Positions 13,520 through 21,260 of a DNA stretch of 64,000 bases are shown one piece after another. Below the pieces are notes generated by a model that was given only the letters and a program-made list of their open reading frames with translations, did no database searches and was not told the origin of the DNA. Made by a program: the position numbers and the translations under genes. The number at the start of each line of letters is the position of its first letter. The first letter of the stretch is position 1. The stretch is from G963704535 sp963704535 (lineage in GTDB: Bacteria > Chloroflexota > Chloroflexia > Chloroflexales > Roseiflexaceae): the NCBI GenBank assembly GCA_963704535.1, contig OY969916.1, forward strand, positions 10,416,001-10,480,000. Direction: 5' to 3'.

Positions 13520-15877
13520 CTAGAATCGAAACGACTTGCTGACCAGTGTTGCGTTACTGAGCCTGCCGATCGCCAGGGTCGGCGTCGAAGTCATGGTATC
13601 CGGTCGGGGCTGGAACGAGGTTCCGGCGATCTCGGGGAGGCCGTCCACACGATCGACCACCCGGATGTCAACGGAGGTGCCGGCGCGCACCTCCAGCATC
13701 AGCTCGAAGCCATCGGCGGGCGGCGCCCAGTAGGTCAGCGACCAGGGCGGGGCGCTGGCGGAGAGCGTCGCGGCGTCGATCGGCTTGCCGTCCACTGCGG
13801 CGCCCACAAGCTCGGCCTGCCGATCGACGTAGACCCACAGCATCGGCGCCTGCCGGGCCGACGTGATCCGCAGCCGCACCGTGCGGATATCTTCCACGGT
13901 CGCATCCTCGACCAGCGTGGCGCCGGGCGCAGGCAGCTCAACCGCCGGCGCCTGGCTGTGGAGGAACGGGCGCGGCGAGAATGGGAAAAACTCCACAAGA
14001 TCCCTCTGCTCGACGTTTGTGCCCAGAAACTGCCCGGTCCACTGATCCACTGCCAGCCCGCTACTGGCCCAGATCGCCTGGTTCGCGTCGGCATCCAGGC
14101 CGTATAGCACATCATTGAGTAGTGGGCGATCCGCCGTCGGCGCGGCGGTGAGGCTGCCGGCGGCAAAGAACATGATGCTGGCTATGGCAGCGGCGACCGG
14201 CAGCAGCCAGCGCCGGGCCAGCATCATCAGGCTCAGGTGCGGGATGAGCAGACCGAGCAGCAGCACCGCGAAGATCGCCGTAACGAATCCCAGGCGGGCG
14301 GTCAGGGAGATGAACAGCAAATAGACCACCGGCGCCAGCATCAGCAGCACCGGGACAGCGCCCAGCAGCAGCGCAAAAGTATGGTGCGTGAGACCATTGC
14401 CCTGATCCGGCGCGGCGACGACGGCGCCCAGCGCCAACAGGCTGAACAGGAGCGGCCACACAAACAGGTAGCTGCCGCCCGGCACGCTGATGCTGGTCAG
14501 CGCCGCCAGTACCAGCCACCAGACCAGCGCGCCAGCCGCCAGGTTCTCGACCCGCGTGCGCCTGCTGAACCAGTTCGTGAGCGTGGCGACGACCGCGAGG
14601 ATCAGCGCCAGCAGCCCGGCCAGGTACAGATTGCGGTTGTAGGTGTCGCCGTAGATGCCATACTCAGGGTGGGTGCCCATGAGGAACTGCATTGGGATGA
14701 CCAGCAGGGCGCCGAGGATGAGGTTCAGCAGCAGCGCGAAGAACCCCAGCAGAATGCCGCGGAACGTCAGGCGCCGCCGCCGGAAGCCAAGGACTAGCAC
14801 ACCGATGAAGACCAGCGCCACCAGGACCAGCAGCGGCAGGACCATCCAACCGGGGTAACGCACCAGGACCGCGCCAAGCAGATCGAAGTACACCATATCG
14901 CTGGCCCGGACGTTGGTCAGATCGAGGTTGCCGAGGTGGCGGGCCAGCGGCAGCGCGTACTCGCCGTGGTGCTGGAGGCTGCGCTCGCTGGCGTGCGCGG
15001 CGTTGTCGAGCGGGCTGTGGTAGGTGGTGAAATCGTCGATATAGGCGAAGTTCATCCCGGCGATCTTGGCATCTTTGAAGATCGTGAAGTCGGTGTTGTT
15101 CGGCAGCCTGCTGTATACCTCGTAGAACAGCGAGCTGCCGAACACCTGCGGCGCCGCTTGACCGAGCTGCTGGATCAGCCAGCCATTCTCCGAGGTGGTC
15201 TCAAACATCAACACCGGGCCGCTGCCGCCGCGGGCCTCGAAGTTCAGCACCAGCCCGACCTCGCCGGCCCACGGGTGCTGGTCGGCAAACATCTGCGCGC
15301 CCAGCAATCCAGCCTCCTCACCATCGCTGAGCAGCACGATCACGTCGTTGCGCAGGGGCGGGCCGGCCTTGAGCGCCCGCATGGTCTCGACTAGGGCCGC
15401 CACGGCGGTCCCATCGTCGTTGGCGCCGGGGCCGCCCACGACCGAGTCGTAGTGGGCGACCAGTAGGAGCGCCCGCGTGTTGTCCGTCCCATCCAGCCGC
15501 GCCAGGATGTTGAAGACCGTCCCAGCGGTGTCCCTGAACGTGCGGCTGATGCCCGAGGCTTGCTGGACCTCGGTGCGCAGCCCCAGGCTGTTCAGCGTAT
15601 TGACGAGATACTCGCGCACGGCGGTGTGCTCGGCGGTGCCCATCGGGTGCGGGCGCTGGCCGATCACGCGAACATGCTCCATCGCCCGGCCGGAAGAGAA
15701 CTCGGTGGGCGGAGCGTCGGCTGGGACGGCGGCCGGCGGGTTGAGCCGGTAGAGCGCCAACGTCACGCAGCAGGTGATCAGCAACGCGGTGATTAGCCCG
15801 GCGAGCTGCGGGTCGGCCCAGAGGCGCCGGAGCGCGGGTTGATTGGGGACCTGAGATTGTCTGGTGCCTTGGTTCAT
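13520..15877 (-). CDS. membrane-anchored M28 family metallopeptidase (ERMP1-like layout)
   Basis: A 785-residue protein with an N-terminal membrane anchor (about residues 25-45), an M28 peptidase domain of about 300 residues facing outward, and then a C-terminal part with roughly eight to ten hydrophobic segments. Zinc ligands and catalytic residues are in order: VAHYDS (His), GANDDGTA (Asp), LSDGEEAGLLGA (catalytic Glu plus ligand Glu), NFEARGGSG (Glu) and DFTTYHSPLD (His). The combination of M28 domain and multi-pass tail resembles eukaryotic ERMP1 and bacterial homologues. The last 150 residues are a soluble domain. A consensus promoter lies 290 bases upstream across repeats. Confidence 0.9.
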   Translation of the reverse strand: MNQGTRQSQVPNQPALRRLWADPQLAGLITALLITCCVTLALYRLNPPAAVPADAPPTEFSSGRAMEHVRVIGQRPHPMGTAEHTAVREYLVNTLNSLGLRTEVQQASGISRTFRDTAGTVFNILARLDGTDNTRALLLVAHYDSVVGGPGANDDGTAVAALVETMRALKAGPPLRNDVIVLLSDGEEAGLLGAQMFADQHPWAGEVGLVLNFEARGGSGPVLMFETTSENGWLIQQLGQAAPQVFGSSLFYEVYSRLPNNTDFTIFKDAKIAGMNFAYIDDFTTYHSPLDNAAHASERSLQHHGEYALPLARHLGNLDLTNVRASDMVYFDLLGAVLVRYPGWMVLPLLVLVALVFIGVLVLGFRRRRLTFRGILLGFFALLLNLILGALLVIPMQFLMGTHPEYGIYGDTYNRNLYLAGLLALILAVVATLTNWFSRRTRVENLAAGALVWWLVLAALTSISVPGGSYLFVWPLLFSLLALGAVVAAPDQGNGLTHHTFALLLGAVPVLLMLAPVVYLLFISLTARLGFVTAIFAVLLLGLLIPHLSLMMLARRWLLPVAAAIASIMFFAAGSLTAAPTADRPLLNDVLYGLDADANQAIWASSGLAVDQWTGQFLGTNVEQRDLVEFFPFSPRPFLHSQAPAVELPAPGATLVEDATVEDIRTVRLRITSARQAPMLWVYVDRQAELVGAAVDGKPIDAATLSASAPPWSLTYWAPPADGFELMLEVRAGTSVDIRVVDRVDGLPEIAGTSFQPRPDTMTSTPTLAIGRLSNATLVSKSFRF

Positions 15878-15923
15878 TGTATTGTTGCTCCTGCGCTGCG
15901 CCTGGATCAGGCTTGTGGGGTCG

Positions 15924-16080
15924 TGCTCAGACCTAACGAGAAAAGGGGGAGTTTGAGGGGTCGCCCCTCAAGAATAACCCCACCCACATGTTCATCCGCA
16001 GTTGTGCTCGCCGCGAGCATGGAAGTCTGACAGGTCTTGGGGAAGGCATCGAAAGCGCCTGAGTCAGACCTGTCAGGTCT
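15924..16080. repeat. AGACCTGACAGGTCT repeat interrupted by another repeat
   Basis: The sequence CGTGCTCAGACCT is broken after 15934 and resumes at about 16024 as AGTCTGACAGGTCTTGG. It then continues almost identically to the copy at 4252-4309, including the GGAAGGCATCGAAAGCGCC centre. The 90-base insert contains a GC-rich hairpin of the GGGGGAG type (15945-15970). This is a nested insertion, so the two families arrived at different times. Confidence 0.75.
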
Positions 16081-16159
16081 TATTTGAATGGTATTGGGCC
16101 GGCGTGCCGGGGCCTGGCGATATGGCGTGGGGTATGCTCCCGGTGGGTAATCGGGGCGG

Positions 16160-16188
16160 ATTATACGGCAGCCCGCTAGAGCTGTCAA
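16160..16188 (-). promoter_or_regulatory. consensus sigma70 promoter for the M28 peptidase
   Basis: On the minus strand TTGACA (16188-16183), a 17-base spacer and TATAAT (16165-16160) form a perfect consensus promoter. It reads towards the peptidase gene, with a leader of about 280 bases through repeat DNA. Confidence 0.8.
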
Positions 16189-16206
16189 TCACAGGCGTTC
16201 GGCCTA

Positions 16207-16215
16207 TGCTATACT
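16207..16215 (+). promoter_or_regulatory. extended -10 promoter TGCTATACT for the AAA-CHAT genes
   Basis: This box sits back to back with the minus-strand consensus promoter and 180 bases upstream of the AAA ATPase start. The transcript would carry the 16242-16346 hairpin element in its leader. Confidence 0.45.
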
Positions 16216-16241
16216 CTGTTTGGCTGTCGAGCCTGGTTTCA

Positions 16242-16346
16242 GCCTTCGGCAAAGCGGTACTTTTCTTATTTTCTTATCGACGATTTTTCGCCCGGTCGGG
16301 CGAAAAATCGTCGATAAAAAAGGTGAAGTACCTTGCTGCCGCAGGC
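16242..16346. repeat. long hairpin element, copy 1
   Basis: A 42-base palindrome (16275-16316) has 20-base perfect arms around GT. It is extended outward by GCCTTCGGCA / TGCCGCAGGC and GGTACTT / AAGTACC pairings. A second copy in reverse orientation lies at 43028-43133, where at least three arm positions differ but stay paired. Here the element forms the leader of the AAA ATPase gene. Confidence 0.85.
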
Positions 16347-16395
16347 AATAAGGCGTTGCGAGGGCCACTGCGTAACTCCTGTTATTGAGGTCAGC

Positions 16396-17646
16396 ATGCC
16401 AACCAACCCCTTCGTCACCAGCACCGCCGTTCGCACTCGGCACCTCTTCTTCGGCCGGCAGGACGAGATCAAGCGGCTCTATGCCGCGATCAGCGCCGCC
16501 CCACCACGGCACTGCGTCGTCGTCGGCCTCCCCAGGAGCGGCAAGTCGTCGCTGCTGATGGCGCTGGGCCGCCCCGATATGCAGAAGCAGTATCTCGACA
16601 GCCCGCGCAAGTACCTGTTTGTCGCGGTCGATTGCAGCGTGACGCGCCTGGACGCGCCGTCGGACCTGTATGTGCGGCTGCTCCAGCGCATCGCTCAAGC
16701 CTGTGGCCGCGACGAGGCGGTCGGCGACCTGCTGGATGCCGCCACATTCAAGGCGGCGGTCGACGAACTGCGCGGCAGGCGGCGGCTGGTGCTGTTGCTC
16801 GACGAGTTCGACGCGCTGGTCGCCTCAAGCGGCTGCGACGACACCGCGCTGGCCAACCTGCGCGCCTTCGCCAGCTCGGACGTCGTGCTGGTCGCCGCCG
16901 CCAATGACACGATCGAGCGGCTATGCCGACGCAACCAGAAGACGCAAGCCGAGCTGTGGACGCTGTTCGACTCGACGATCTTTCCCCGGCTGCTCACCAG
17001 CGACGAGGCATACCAGCTCATCGAGAACCCGATCGTCGAGGCCGGGGTGACGCTCGACGACACGATCGTCAACTTTGTGATCGGCCAGGTCGGCCGGCAC
17101 CCGTTTTTTCTCCAGCTCGCCGGCAAGGAGCTGTTCGACGCACTCAGCGCCGGGGAGTCGCTCGGCGATGCGGGCCGGGAGCGCTTCGGCATCCGGCTGG
17201 CCGAGGTCTGCCGGCCCCACTTCGACGGCCTGTGGCGCGAGATCGGTCCGGCCGAGCAGGCGGTCTTCGCCGCCGTGATCAGCGGCGCCGCGCTCTCGAT
17301 CAAGCAACTAGCCAGCGCCGAGCGGCTGCGCAACCTGAACGTGCTGGTGCTCGACGGGGACGACTACGTACCGTTCTCGGCGCTGTTCGGCGAGTACGCC
17401 CGCGCGACGCTGATCGGCGCCCGGCCGGCCGCCGCCCCACGCGAGGAGGCGCCGCCGCGCGCCGCGCTGTGGCTCCTGTGCGACAGCTACGCCAAGAACA
17501 TCGCCGTGCGGCTGGAGGGCGCCGCCTCGCTGGTGGCCGAGTGCGACGAGCCGCTCGACCGCAACATCCGCACGTTCGCCGTGCGCGGCCGCGAGGAGGC
17601 CCGCGCGCCGGCCTGGCGCAAGCTGATCAGAGATCAGCGGGACTGA
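16396..17646 (+). CDS. STAND/AAA-type ATPase, N-terminal part of a CHAT system
   Basis: A 416-residue P-loop ATPase. Walker A is GLPRSGKSS (residues 44-52) and Walker B is LVLLLDEFDAL (131-141). A sensor-like AAANDTIERL follows, then a winged-helix-like tail (LLTSDEAYQLIENPI). This layout resembles ORC/STAND-type switch ATPases that recruit or gate effector domains. The ATG at 16396 has GAGG just upstream; a longer frame from 16333 would translate the repeat. The last 60 residues (LWLLCDSYAKNIAVRLEG) are the usual beginning of a CHAT region, and the next gene continues it in the +1 frame, so the two are probably one protein. Confidence 0.8.
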   Translation: MPTNPFVTSTAVRTRHLFFGRQDEIKRLYAAISAAPPRHCVVVGLPRSGKSSLLMALGRPDMQKQYLDSPRKYLFVAVDCSVTRLDAPSDLYVRLLQRIAQACGRDEAVGDLLDAATFKAAVDELRGRRRLVLLLDEFDALVASSGCDDTALANLRAFASSDVVLVAAANDTIERLCRRNQKTQAELWTLFDSTIFPRLLTSDEAYQLIENPIVEAGVTLDDTIVNFVIGQVGRHPFFLQLAGKELFDALSAGESLGDAGRERFGIRLAEVCRPHFDGLWREIGPAEQAVFAAVISGAALSIKQLASAERLRNLNVLVLDGDDYVPFSALFGEYARATLIGARPAAAPREEAPPRAALWLLCDSYAKNIAVRLEGAASLVAECDEPLDRNIRTFAVRGREEARAPAWRKLIRDQRD

Positions 17647-17647
17647 G

Positions 17648-18541
17648 TTGTACGAGAAGCTATTCGCCGACCACCCGGCGCTGGCCGAAGCCTACCGCTG
17701 CGGCCGCGATGCCGCCGGCGACAGCCGGCTGACGCTGCGCTTCGCCGGGCCGCGCGATTTCATCGGCCTGCCGTTCGAGCTGCTGCACGACCCGGCCGGC
17801 CGGGCGCTCGCGCTCGACCACCCGATCTGCCGCATGGTCAGCGGGCAGATCTGCCGGCGCGCCCCGCTCGACCGCGCGTTCTTCTCCCGCGCCGAGCCGC
17901 GCCAGGCGCTGGTGATCACGGCCAATGTGTCAGGCGAGCTGGTGGTCAAGGGCCAGCGCTTCGCCCTCCCGCCGGTCCAGAGCGTCGAGGAGGAAGGGCT
18001 GCGGGTGCGGGCGGCGCTAGAGGCGCGCGGCTGGCAAGTCACGCTGCTGAACGGCGCCGACGCGGCACTGGAAACGGTCGGCGCCGCGCTCGACGGCTGT
18101 CCGCACCAGCTCATCCACTACAGCGGCCACGGCATCTACACCGAGCTTGACCCTGACCGCAGCGGGCTGGTCCTGCGCGACGCGGCCGGCGACGCGACCG
18201 TGCTGGAGGCGCTGCGGCTGCGCCAGCTCCTCAAGGAGTCGCGCGCCCGCTTCGTATTCCTCTCCTGCTGCTCCGGCGCGGCCAGCGGCGACGCCGCGCG
18301 CCTGCTCGACAGCGACTACCTGGGCGTAATCGACGCGATCATCGCGGCCGGGGTGCCGGCGGTGCTCGGCTACCGCTGGCCGGTCGACACCACCGGCGCC
18401 ACACTGCTGGCCCAGACCTTCTACGACAAGCTGCACCAGCGCGAGTCGCTGGCCGAGGCGCTGCTGCTAGCCCGTCAGGAGGTGCGCGCCCAGCTCGACG
18501 ACCAAACCTGGGCCGCGCCGATCCTGGTGGTTCAAGAGTGA
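17648..18541 (+). CDS. CHAT-domain protease with intact catalytic pair
   Basis: A 297-residue CHAT (caspase-like) domain. LPFELLHD precedes the core, the catalytic His is in HYSGHGIYTE (His161) and the catalytic Cys in FLSCCSG (Cys208). The apparent start is a TTG one base after the ATPase stop, with no ribosome site. Upstream of the TTG this frame is open back to 17627 and reads SEISGTELYEKLF. A +1 shift near 17629, or at the TGA itself, would thus fuse it smoothly to the ATPase. CHAT proteases act in bacterial defence and cell-death switches such as TPR-CHAT of type III-E CRISPR. Their substrates are specific partner proteins, and none is identified here. Confidence 0.8.
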   Translation: MYEKLFADHPALAEAYRCGRDAAGDSRLTLRFAGPRDFIGLPFELLHDPAGRALALDHPICRMVSGQICRRAPLDRAFFSRAEPRQALVITANVSGELVVKGQRFALPPVQSVEEEGLRVRAALEARGWQVTLLNGADAALETVGAALDGCPHQLIHYSGHGIYTELDPDRSGLVLRDAAGDATVLEALRLRQLLKESRARFVFLSCCSGAASGDAARLLDSDYLGVIDAIIAAGVPAVLGYRWPVDTTGATLLAQTFYDKLHQRESLAEALLLARQEVRAQLDDQTWAAPILVVQE

Positions 18542-18572
18542 AAATCTGAAGTGGTATCTTGCGATGGGGAGG

Positions 18573-18592
18573 TGTGGAGGGGCCGCCCTCCA
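18573..18592. repeat. GC-rich hairpin downstream of the CHAT gene
   Basis: GTGGAGGGGCCGCCCTCCAC is a complete palindrome between the CHAT stop and the next start 57 bases later. It may terminate the CHAT transcript or sit in the next leader. Confidence 0.6.
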
Positions 18593-18648
18593 CGATCTTG
18601 TTTTCTCCCACGTACATCATCCATGCACAAGCGAGAGGAGCGACGGCC

Positions 18649-19485
18649 ATGATCCCACAGCGGATCGGAATCCTCCACCCCGGCGAGATGGGCATCTCGA
18701 TCGCCGCATCGGCGCAGAACGGCGGGCACCAGGTCGCCTGGGCCTCGGAAGGGCGCAGCGCCGGCACGCGCGCCCGCGCCGCCAAGTTCGGCCTTCACGA
18801 CGCGCAGACGCTGGCGAATCTGTGCGCCGAATCTTCGATCCTCATCAGCGTCTGCCCACCGCACGCCGCCGAAACGGTCGCGCATCAGGCCCTCGCCGCC
18901 GGCTTTGCGGGGCTGTATCTTGATGCGAATGCGATAGCGCCGCAGCGAGCAATGCAGATCGGCCATGCCCTAGCGGGCGCCGGCGTTGCGTTTGTCGACG
19001 GCGGGATCATCGGCGGGCCGGCGTGGGAGCCTGGCCGCACCTGGCTCTACCTGTCCGGCCCGCGTGCCGAGGAAGCCGCCGCGTGTTTTTCGGCCGGCCC
19101 GCTTGCGACGCGCGTGCTGGGCGAGGCGGTCGGCAAAGCCTCGGCCCTCAAGATGTGCTACGCCGCCTACACCAAGGGAACTACCGCGCTGCTCTGCGCC
19201 ATCCTGGCGGCGGCCGAGCGCCTGGAGGTGCGTGAAGCCCTGGCCCAGCAATGGACCAATGAGGGCGGGGGGTTCGCGGAGCAGGTGTCCCAGCGCGTGC
19301 GGGGCGTCACGGCCAAAGCATGGCGCTTCGCCGGAGAGATGGAGGAGATCAGCGCGACGTTCCACGACGCCGGGCTGCCCGGCGAGTTCCACGCAGCGGC
19401 GGCAGAGGTCTACCGCCGCCTGGCGCACTTCAAAGACTTCGCGCGCGACGCCGGCCCTCGAAGAGGTCCTGGCGGCGCTGCTTGA
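18649..19485 (+). CDS. NAD(P)-binding dehydrogenase with DUF1932 C-terminal domain
   Basis: A beta-hydroxyacid-dehydrogenase-like protein of about 278 residues. The Rossmann fold opens with RIGILHPGEMGISIA (a GxGxxG variant). The substrate and catalytic region includes FVDGGIIGGPAW, and the conserved Lys region is GKASALKMCYAAYTKG. The C-terminal half matches the DUF1932 layout. The ATG at 18649 has AGGAG eight bases upstream. Near 19447 the natural C-terminus TPALEEVLAALLEEE appears in the +1 frame, ending at 19504. The given frame ends instead in RDAGPRRGPGGAA, so one base seems added late in the gene. Substrate unknown. Confidence 0.8.
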   Translation: MIPQRIGILHPGEMGISIAASAQNGGHQVAWASEGRSAGTRARAAKFGLHDAQTLANLCAESSILISVCPPHAAETVAHQALAAGFAGLYLDANAIAPQRAMQIGHALAGAGVAFVDGGIIGGPAWEPGRTWLYLSGPRAEEAAACFSAGPLATRVLGEAVGKASALKMCYAAYTKGTTALLCAILAAAERLEVREALAQQWTNEGGGFAEQVSQRVRGVTAKAWRFAGEMEEISATFHDAGLPGEFHAAAAEVYRRLAHFKDFARDAGPRRGPGGAA

Positions 19486-19542
19486 AGAAGAAGGGCGATT
19501 TTGAGGTCGCTAGTGCTCTTTCAAGCGACAATGTAGGGAATA

Positions 19543-19633
19543 GAACACGGATCAGACGGATCGAACCGATCTGTACGGATCAGGAAAAAGAAGCCATCCG
19601 TGGACATCCGCTCCATCCGTAGCATCCGTGTTC
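19543..19633. repeat. imperfect inverted repeat of the CACGGATCAGACGGATC type
   Basis: The gap 19505-19665 has no gene. It contains GAACACGGATCAGACGGAT and, inverted at the other end, ATCCGTAGCATCCGTGTTC, with several ATCCGT units between. This is a dispersed palindromic repeat type and could terminate the flanking convergent transcripts. Confidence 0.6.
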
Positions 19634-19665
19634 GATGGCCGAACATCTCCTTTGTACCTGTGGCA

Positions 19666-19887
19666 TCAGTGGCTGGAGGGCTTCAGCAGCGTTTCGGCCA
19701 AGGCCAGCACGGATTCGACTTGATCGCGACTGACGGAGGGAAAGTCATCAAGAAACTCGGCTACACTCTCGCCCGCACGAACATAGTCAAGCAGATTCTT
19801 GATCGGGACGCGGGTTCCAGCAAAGACGGGCGTCCCGCTCAGAATATCCGGCGACTTAACAATAACACTTCGCGTTGGGTGGGTCAT
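19666..19887 (-). CDS. DUF433 family antitoxin-like protein
   Basis: A 73-residue protein with the DUF433 signature: SPDILSGTPVFAGTRVPIKNL, then AGESVAEFLDDFPSVSRDQ. DUF433 proteins are winged-helix antitoxins usually followed by a DUF5615/PIN-like nuclease. No such partner exists here, so this copy is orphaned. The ATG at 19887 has GAGG upstream; a longer frame to 19992 is less likely. An extended -10 box lies 48 bases upstream of the start. Confidence 0.8.
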   Translation of the reverse strand: MTHPTRSVIVKSPDILSGTPVFAGTRVPIKNLLDYVRAGESVAEFLDDFPSVSRDQVESVLALAETLLKPSSH

Positions 19888-19934
19888 AGCACACCTCGCA
19901 GCTTGACTCTGATTTGGATGCCGGCTTGCAAGAC

Positions 19935-19943
19935 AGTATAGCA
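19935..19943 (-). promoter_or_regulatory. extended -10 promoter of the DUF433 gene
   Basis: TGTGCTATACT on the minus strand lies about 50 bases before the DUF433 start and is identical to the plus-strand box at 1021-1031. Confidence 0.5.
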
Positions 19944-20019
19944 CAGAGACAAACGAGCGAGCCAGTTCCGCTCCCTCCGCCGGTTCCGTCATTCCCCGTT
20001 CAAACCTTGAGGATCAGCC

Positions 20020-20646
20020 ATGAGAATCATTGCCATCAGCGACACCCACGCCCTGCACGAGGCCATGGCCGTCCCCGACGGCGATGTCCTGGTCCACGCC
20101 GGCGACCTCACGCGGCGCGGCGAGCTTGAGGCCGTAGTCGCCCTCAACGACTACCTGGGCCAGCTGCCGCACCGCCATAAGATCGTGATCGCCGGCAACC
20201 ACGACTTCTGCTTCGAGCGCGAGCCGGAGCGCTGCGCCCGCCTGCTGACCAACGCCGTCTACCTCCAGGACGCGGCCCTCACGATCGACGGCGTCAAATT
20301 CTACGGCAGCCCCTGGCAGCCGTGGTTCTACGACTGGGCCTTCAACCTCCAGCGCGGCCCGCAGATCCGCGAGAAGTGGCTGCTCATCCCCCGCGACACC
20401 GACGTCCTGATCACCCACGGGCCGCCCTACGGCCACGGCGACCTGACCTCCCGCCACGAGCGGGCCGGCTGCGAGGACCTGCTGGAGATTGTGGAGCAGA
20501 TCGGGCCGCGTGTGCATATCTTCGGGCACATCCACGAGGGCGCCGGCGTGACCCGCAATCAGCGCACCACGTTTGTCAACGCCAGCATCTGCGATCTGGG
20601 CTACCAGCCCGTCAACCCGCCGATCGTGTTTGATTATTCAGCGTGA
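20020..20646 (+). CDS. calcineurin-like metallophosphoesterase
   Basis: A 208-residue cytoplasmic metallophosphoesterase of the MPPED/YfcE-like type. All five metal-binding blocks are visible in order: SDTHAL, HAGDLTRRG, AGNHDFC, THGPPYGHGD and FGHIHEGAG. The family includes cyclic-nucleotide phosphodiesterases; MPPED-type enzymes have low activity on cAMP/cGMP. The gene is complete and starts at 20020. The stop is followed three bases later by a GC-rich hairpin, then the DinB gene. Confidence 0.88.
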   Translation: MRIIAISDTHALHEAMAVPDGDVLVHAGDLTRRGELEAVVALNDYLGQLPHRHKIVIAGNHDFCFEREPERCARLLTNAVYLQDAALTIDGVKFYGSPWQPWFYDWAFNLQRGPQIREKWLLIPRDTDVLITHGPPYGHGDLTSRHERAGCEDLLEIVEQIGPRVHIFGHIHEGAGVTRNQRTTFVNASICDLGYQPVNPPIVFDYSA

Positions 20647-20648
20647 GT

Positions 20649-20682
20649 GGGGGAGCCTGAGGGGGCTGCCCCCTCAAACCCC
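20649..20682. repeat. GC-rich hairpin between phosphoesterase and DinB genes
   Basis: GGGGGAGCCTGAGGGGGC pairs with GCCCCCTCAAACCCCC. It lies directly after one stop and about 30 bases before the next start. Confidence 0.7.
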
Positions 20683-20713
20683 CTTCTTTCCCAATCTAAG
20701 GAGCCTCGAAACC

Positions 20714-21199
20714 ATGACAACAAAGACCCTGGTCAGCCCCATGAAAGCCCTGCGCACGATGCGCAAGACACCAGCGATCCTCGACACCATCCTGCGCGGC
20801 GTGACCCAAGAGCAGGCCGCCACCCTGCGCGACGGCGCCGACGGCTGGAGCGTGCTCTTTATCGCCTGCCACCTGCGCGACCTCGAAGCGATCTTCACCC
20901 AACGCGCCCGCGACATCCTCGACCGCGACAACCCGACCCTCGCGACGACCTCGAACGAAGAGCTGATCCGCATGCACGACTATGCCGCCCAGGACCTGCG
21001 CCGCGTCCTCGACGAGTACCACGCCTGCCGCAAGGCGTTCATCGTGCTGCTGGAGTCGCTGGCCGACGAGCAGTGGCAGCGAGTCGGCATGCACCCCCAA
21101 CAGGGCGCGGCCACGCTGCTGGATGTCGCCGTCAACGCCGGCCTGCACGACATCGACCACATCGAACAGATCCTACGCTGCGCGAGAATTGAGAATTGA
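20714..21199 (+). CDS. DinB-family four-helix protein
   Basis: A 161-residue DinB/YfiT-type protein. The conserved metal-ligand histidines are plausible in FIACHLRDLEAIF (His about 49) and GLHDIDHIEQIL (two His near the C-terminus). Members act as thiol-S-transferases or hydrolases with a metal centre. The ATG at 20714 is ten bases after AAGGAG. The last residues RIEN and the stop are encoded by the GAATTGAGAATTGA repeat that follows. A second DinB gene lies at 24954-25439. Confidence 0.82.
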   Translation: MTTKTLVSPMKALRTMRKTPAILDTILRGVTQEQAATLRDGADGWSVLFIACHLRDLEAIFTQRARDILDRDNPTLATTSNEELIRMHDYAAQDLRRVLDEYHACRKAFIVLLESLADEQWQRVGMHPQQGAATLLDVAVNAGLHDIDHIEQILRCARIEN

Positions 21200-21260
21200 A
21201 AATTGAGAATTGAGAATGTCTTCTCTCAATCTCAATTCTCAATTCTCAATTTTTCAATTT
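21183..21260. repeat. GAATTGAGAATTGA array folding back on itself
   Basis: Six-to-eight-base units on one strand are followed by their reverse complements (CTCAATTCTCAATTCTC), then TTTTTCAATTT. The structure could act as a terminator for the DinB gene, whose last codons it provides. Confidence 0.7.
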
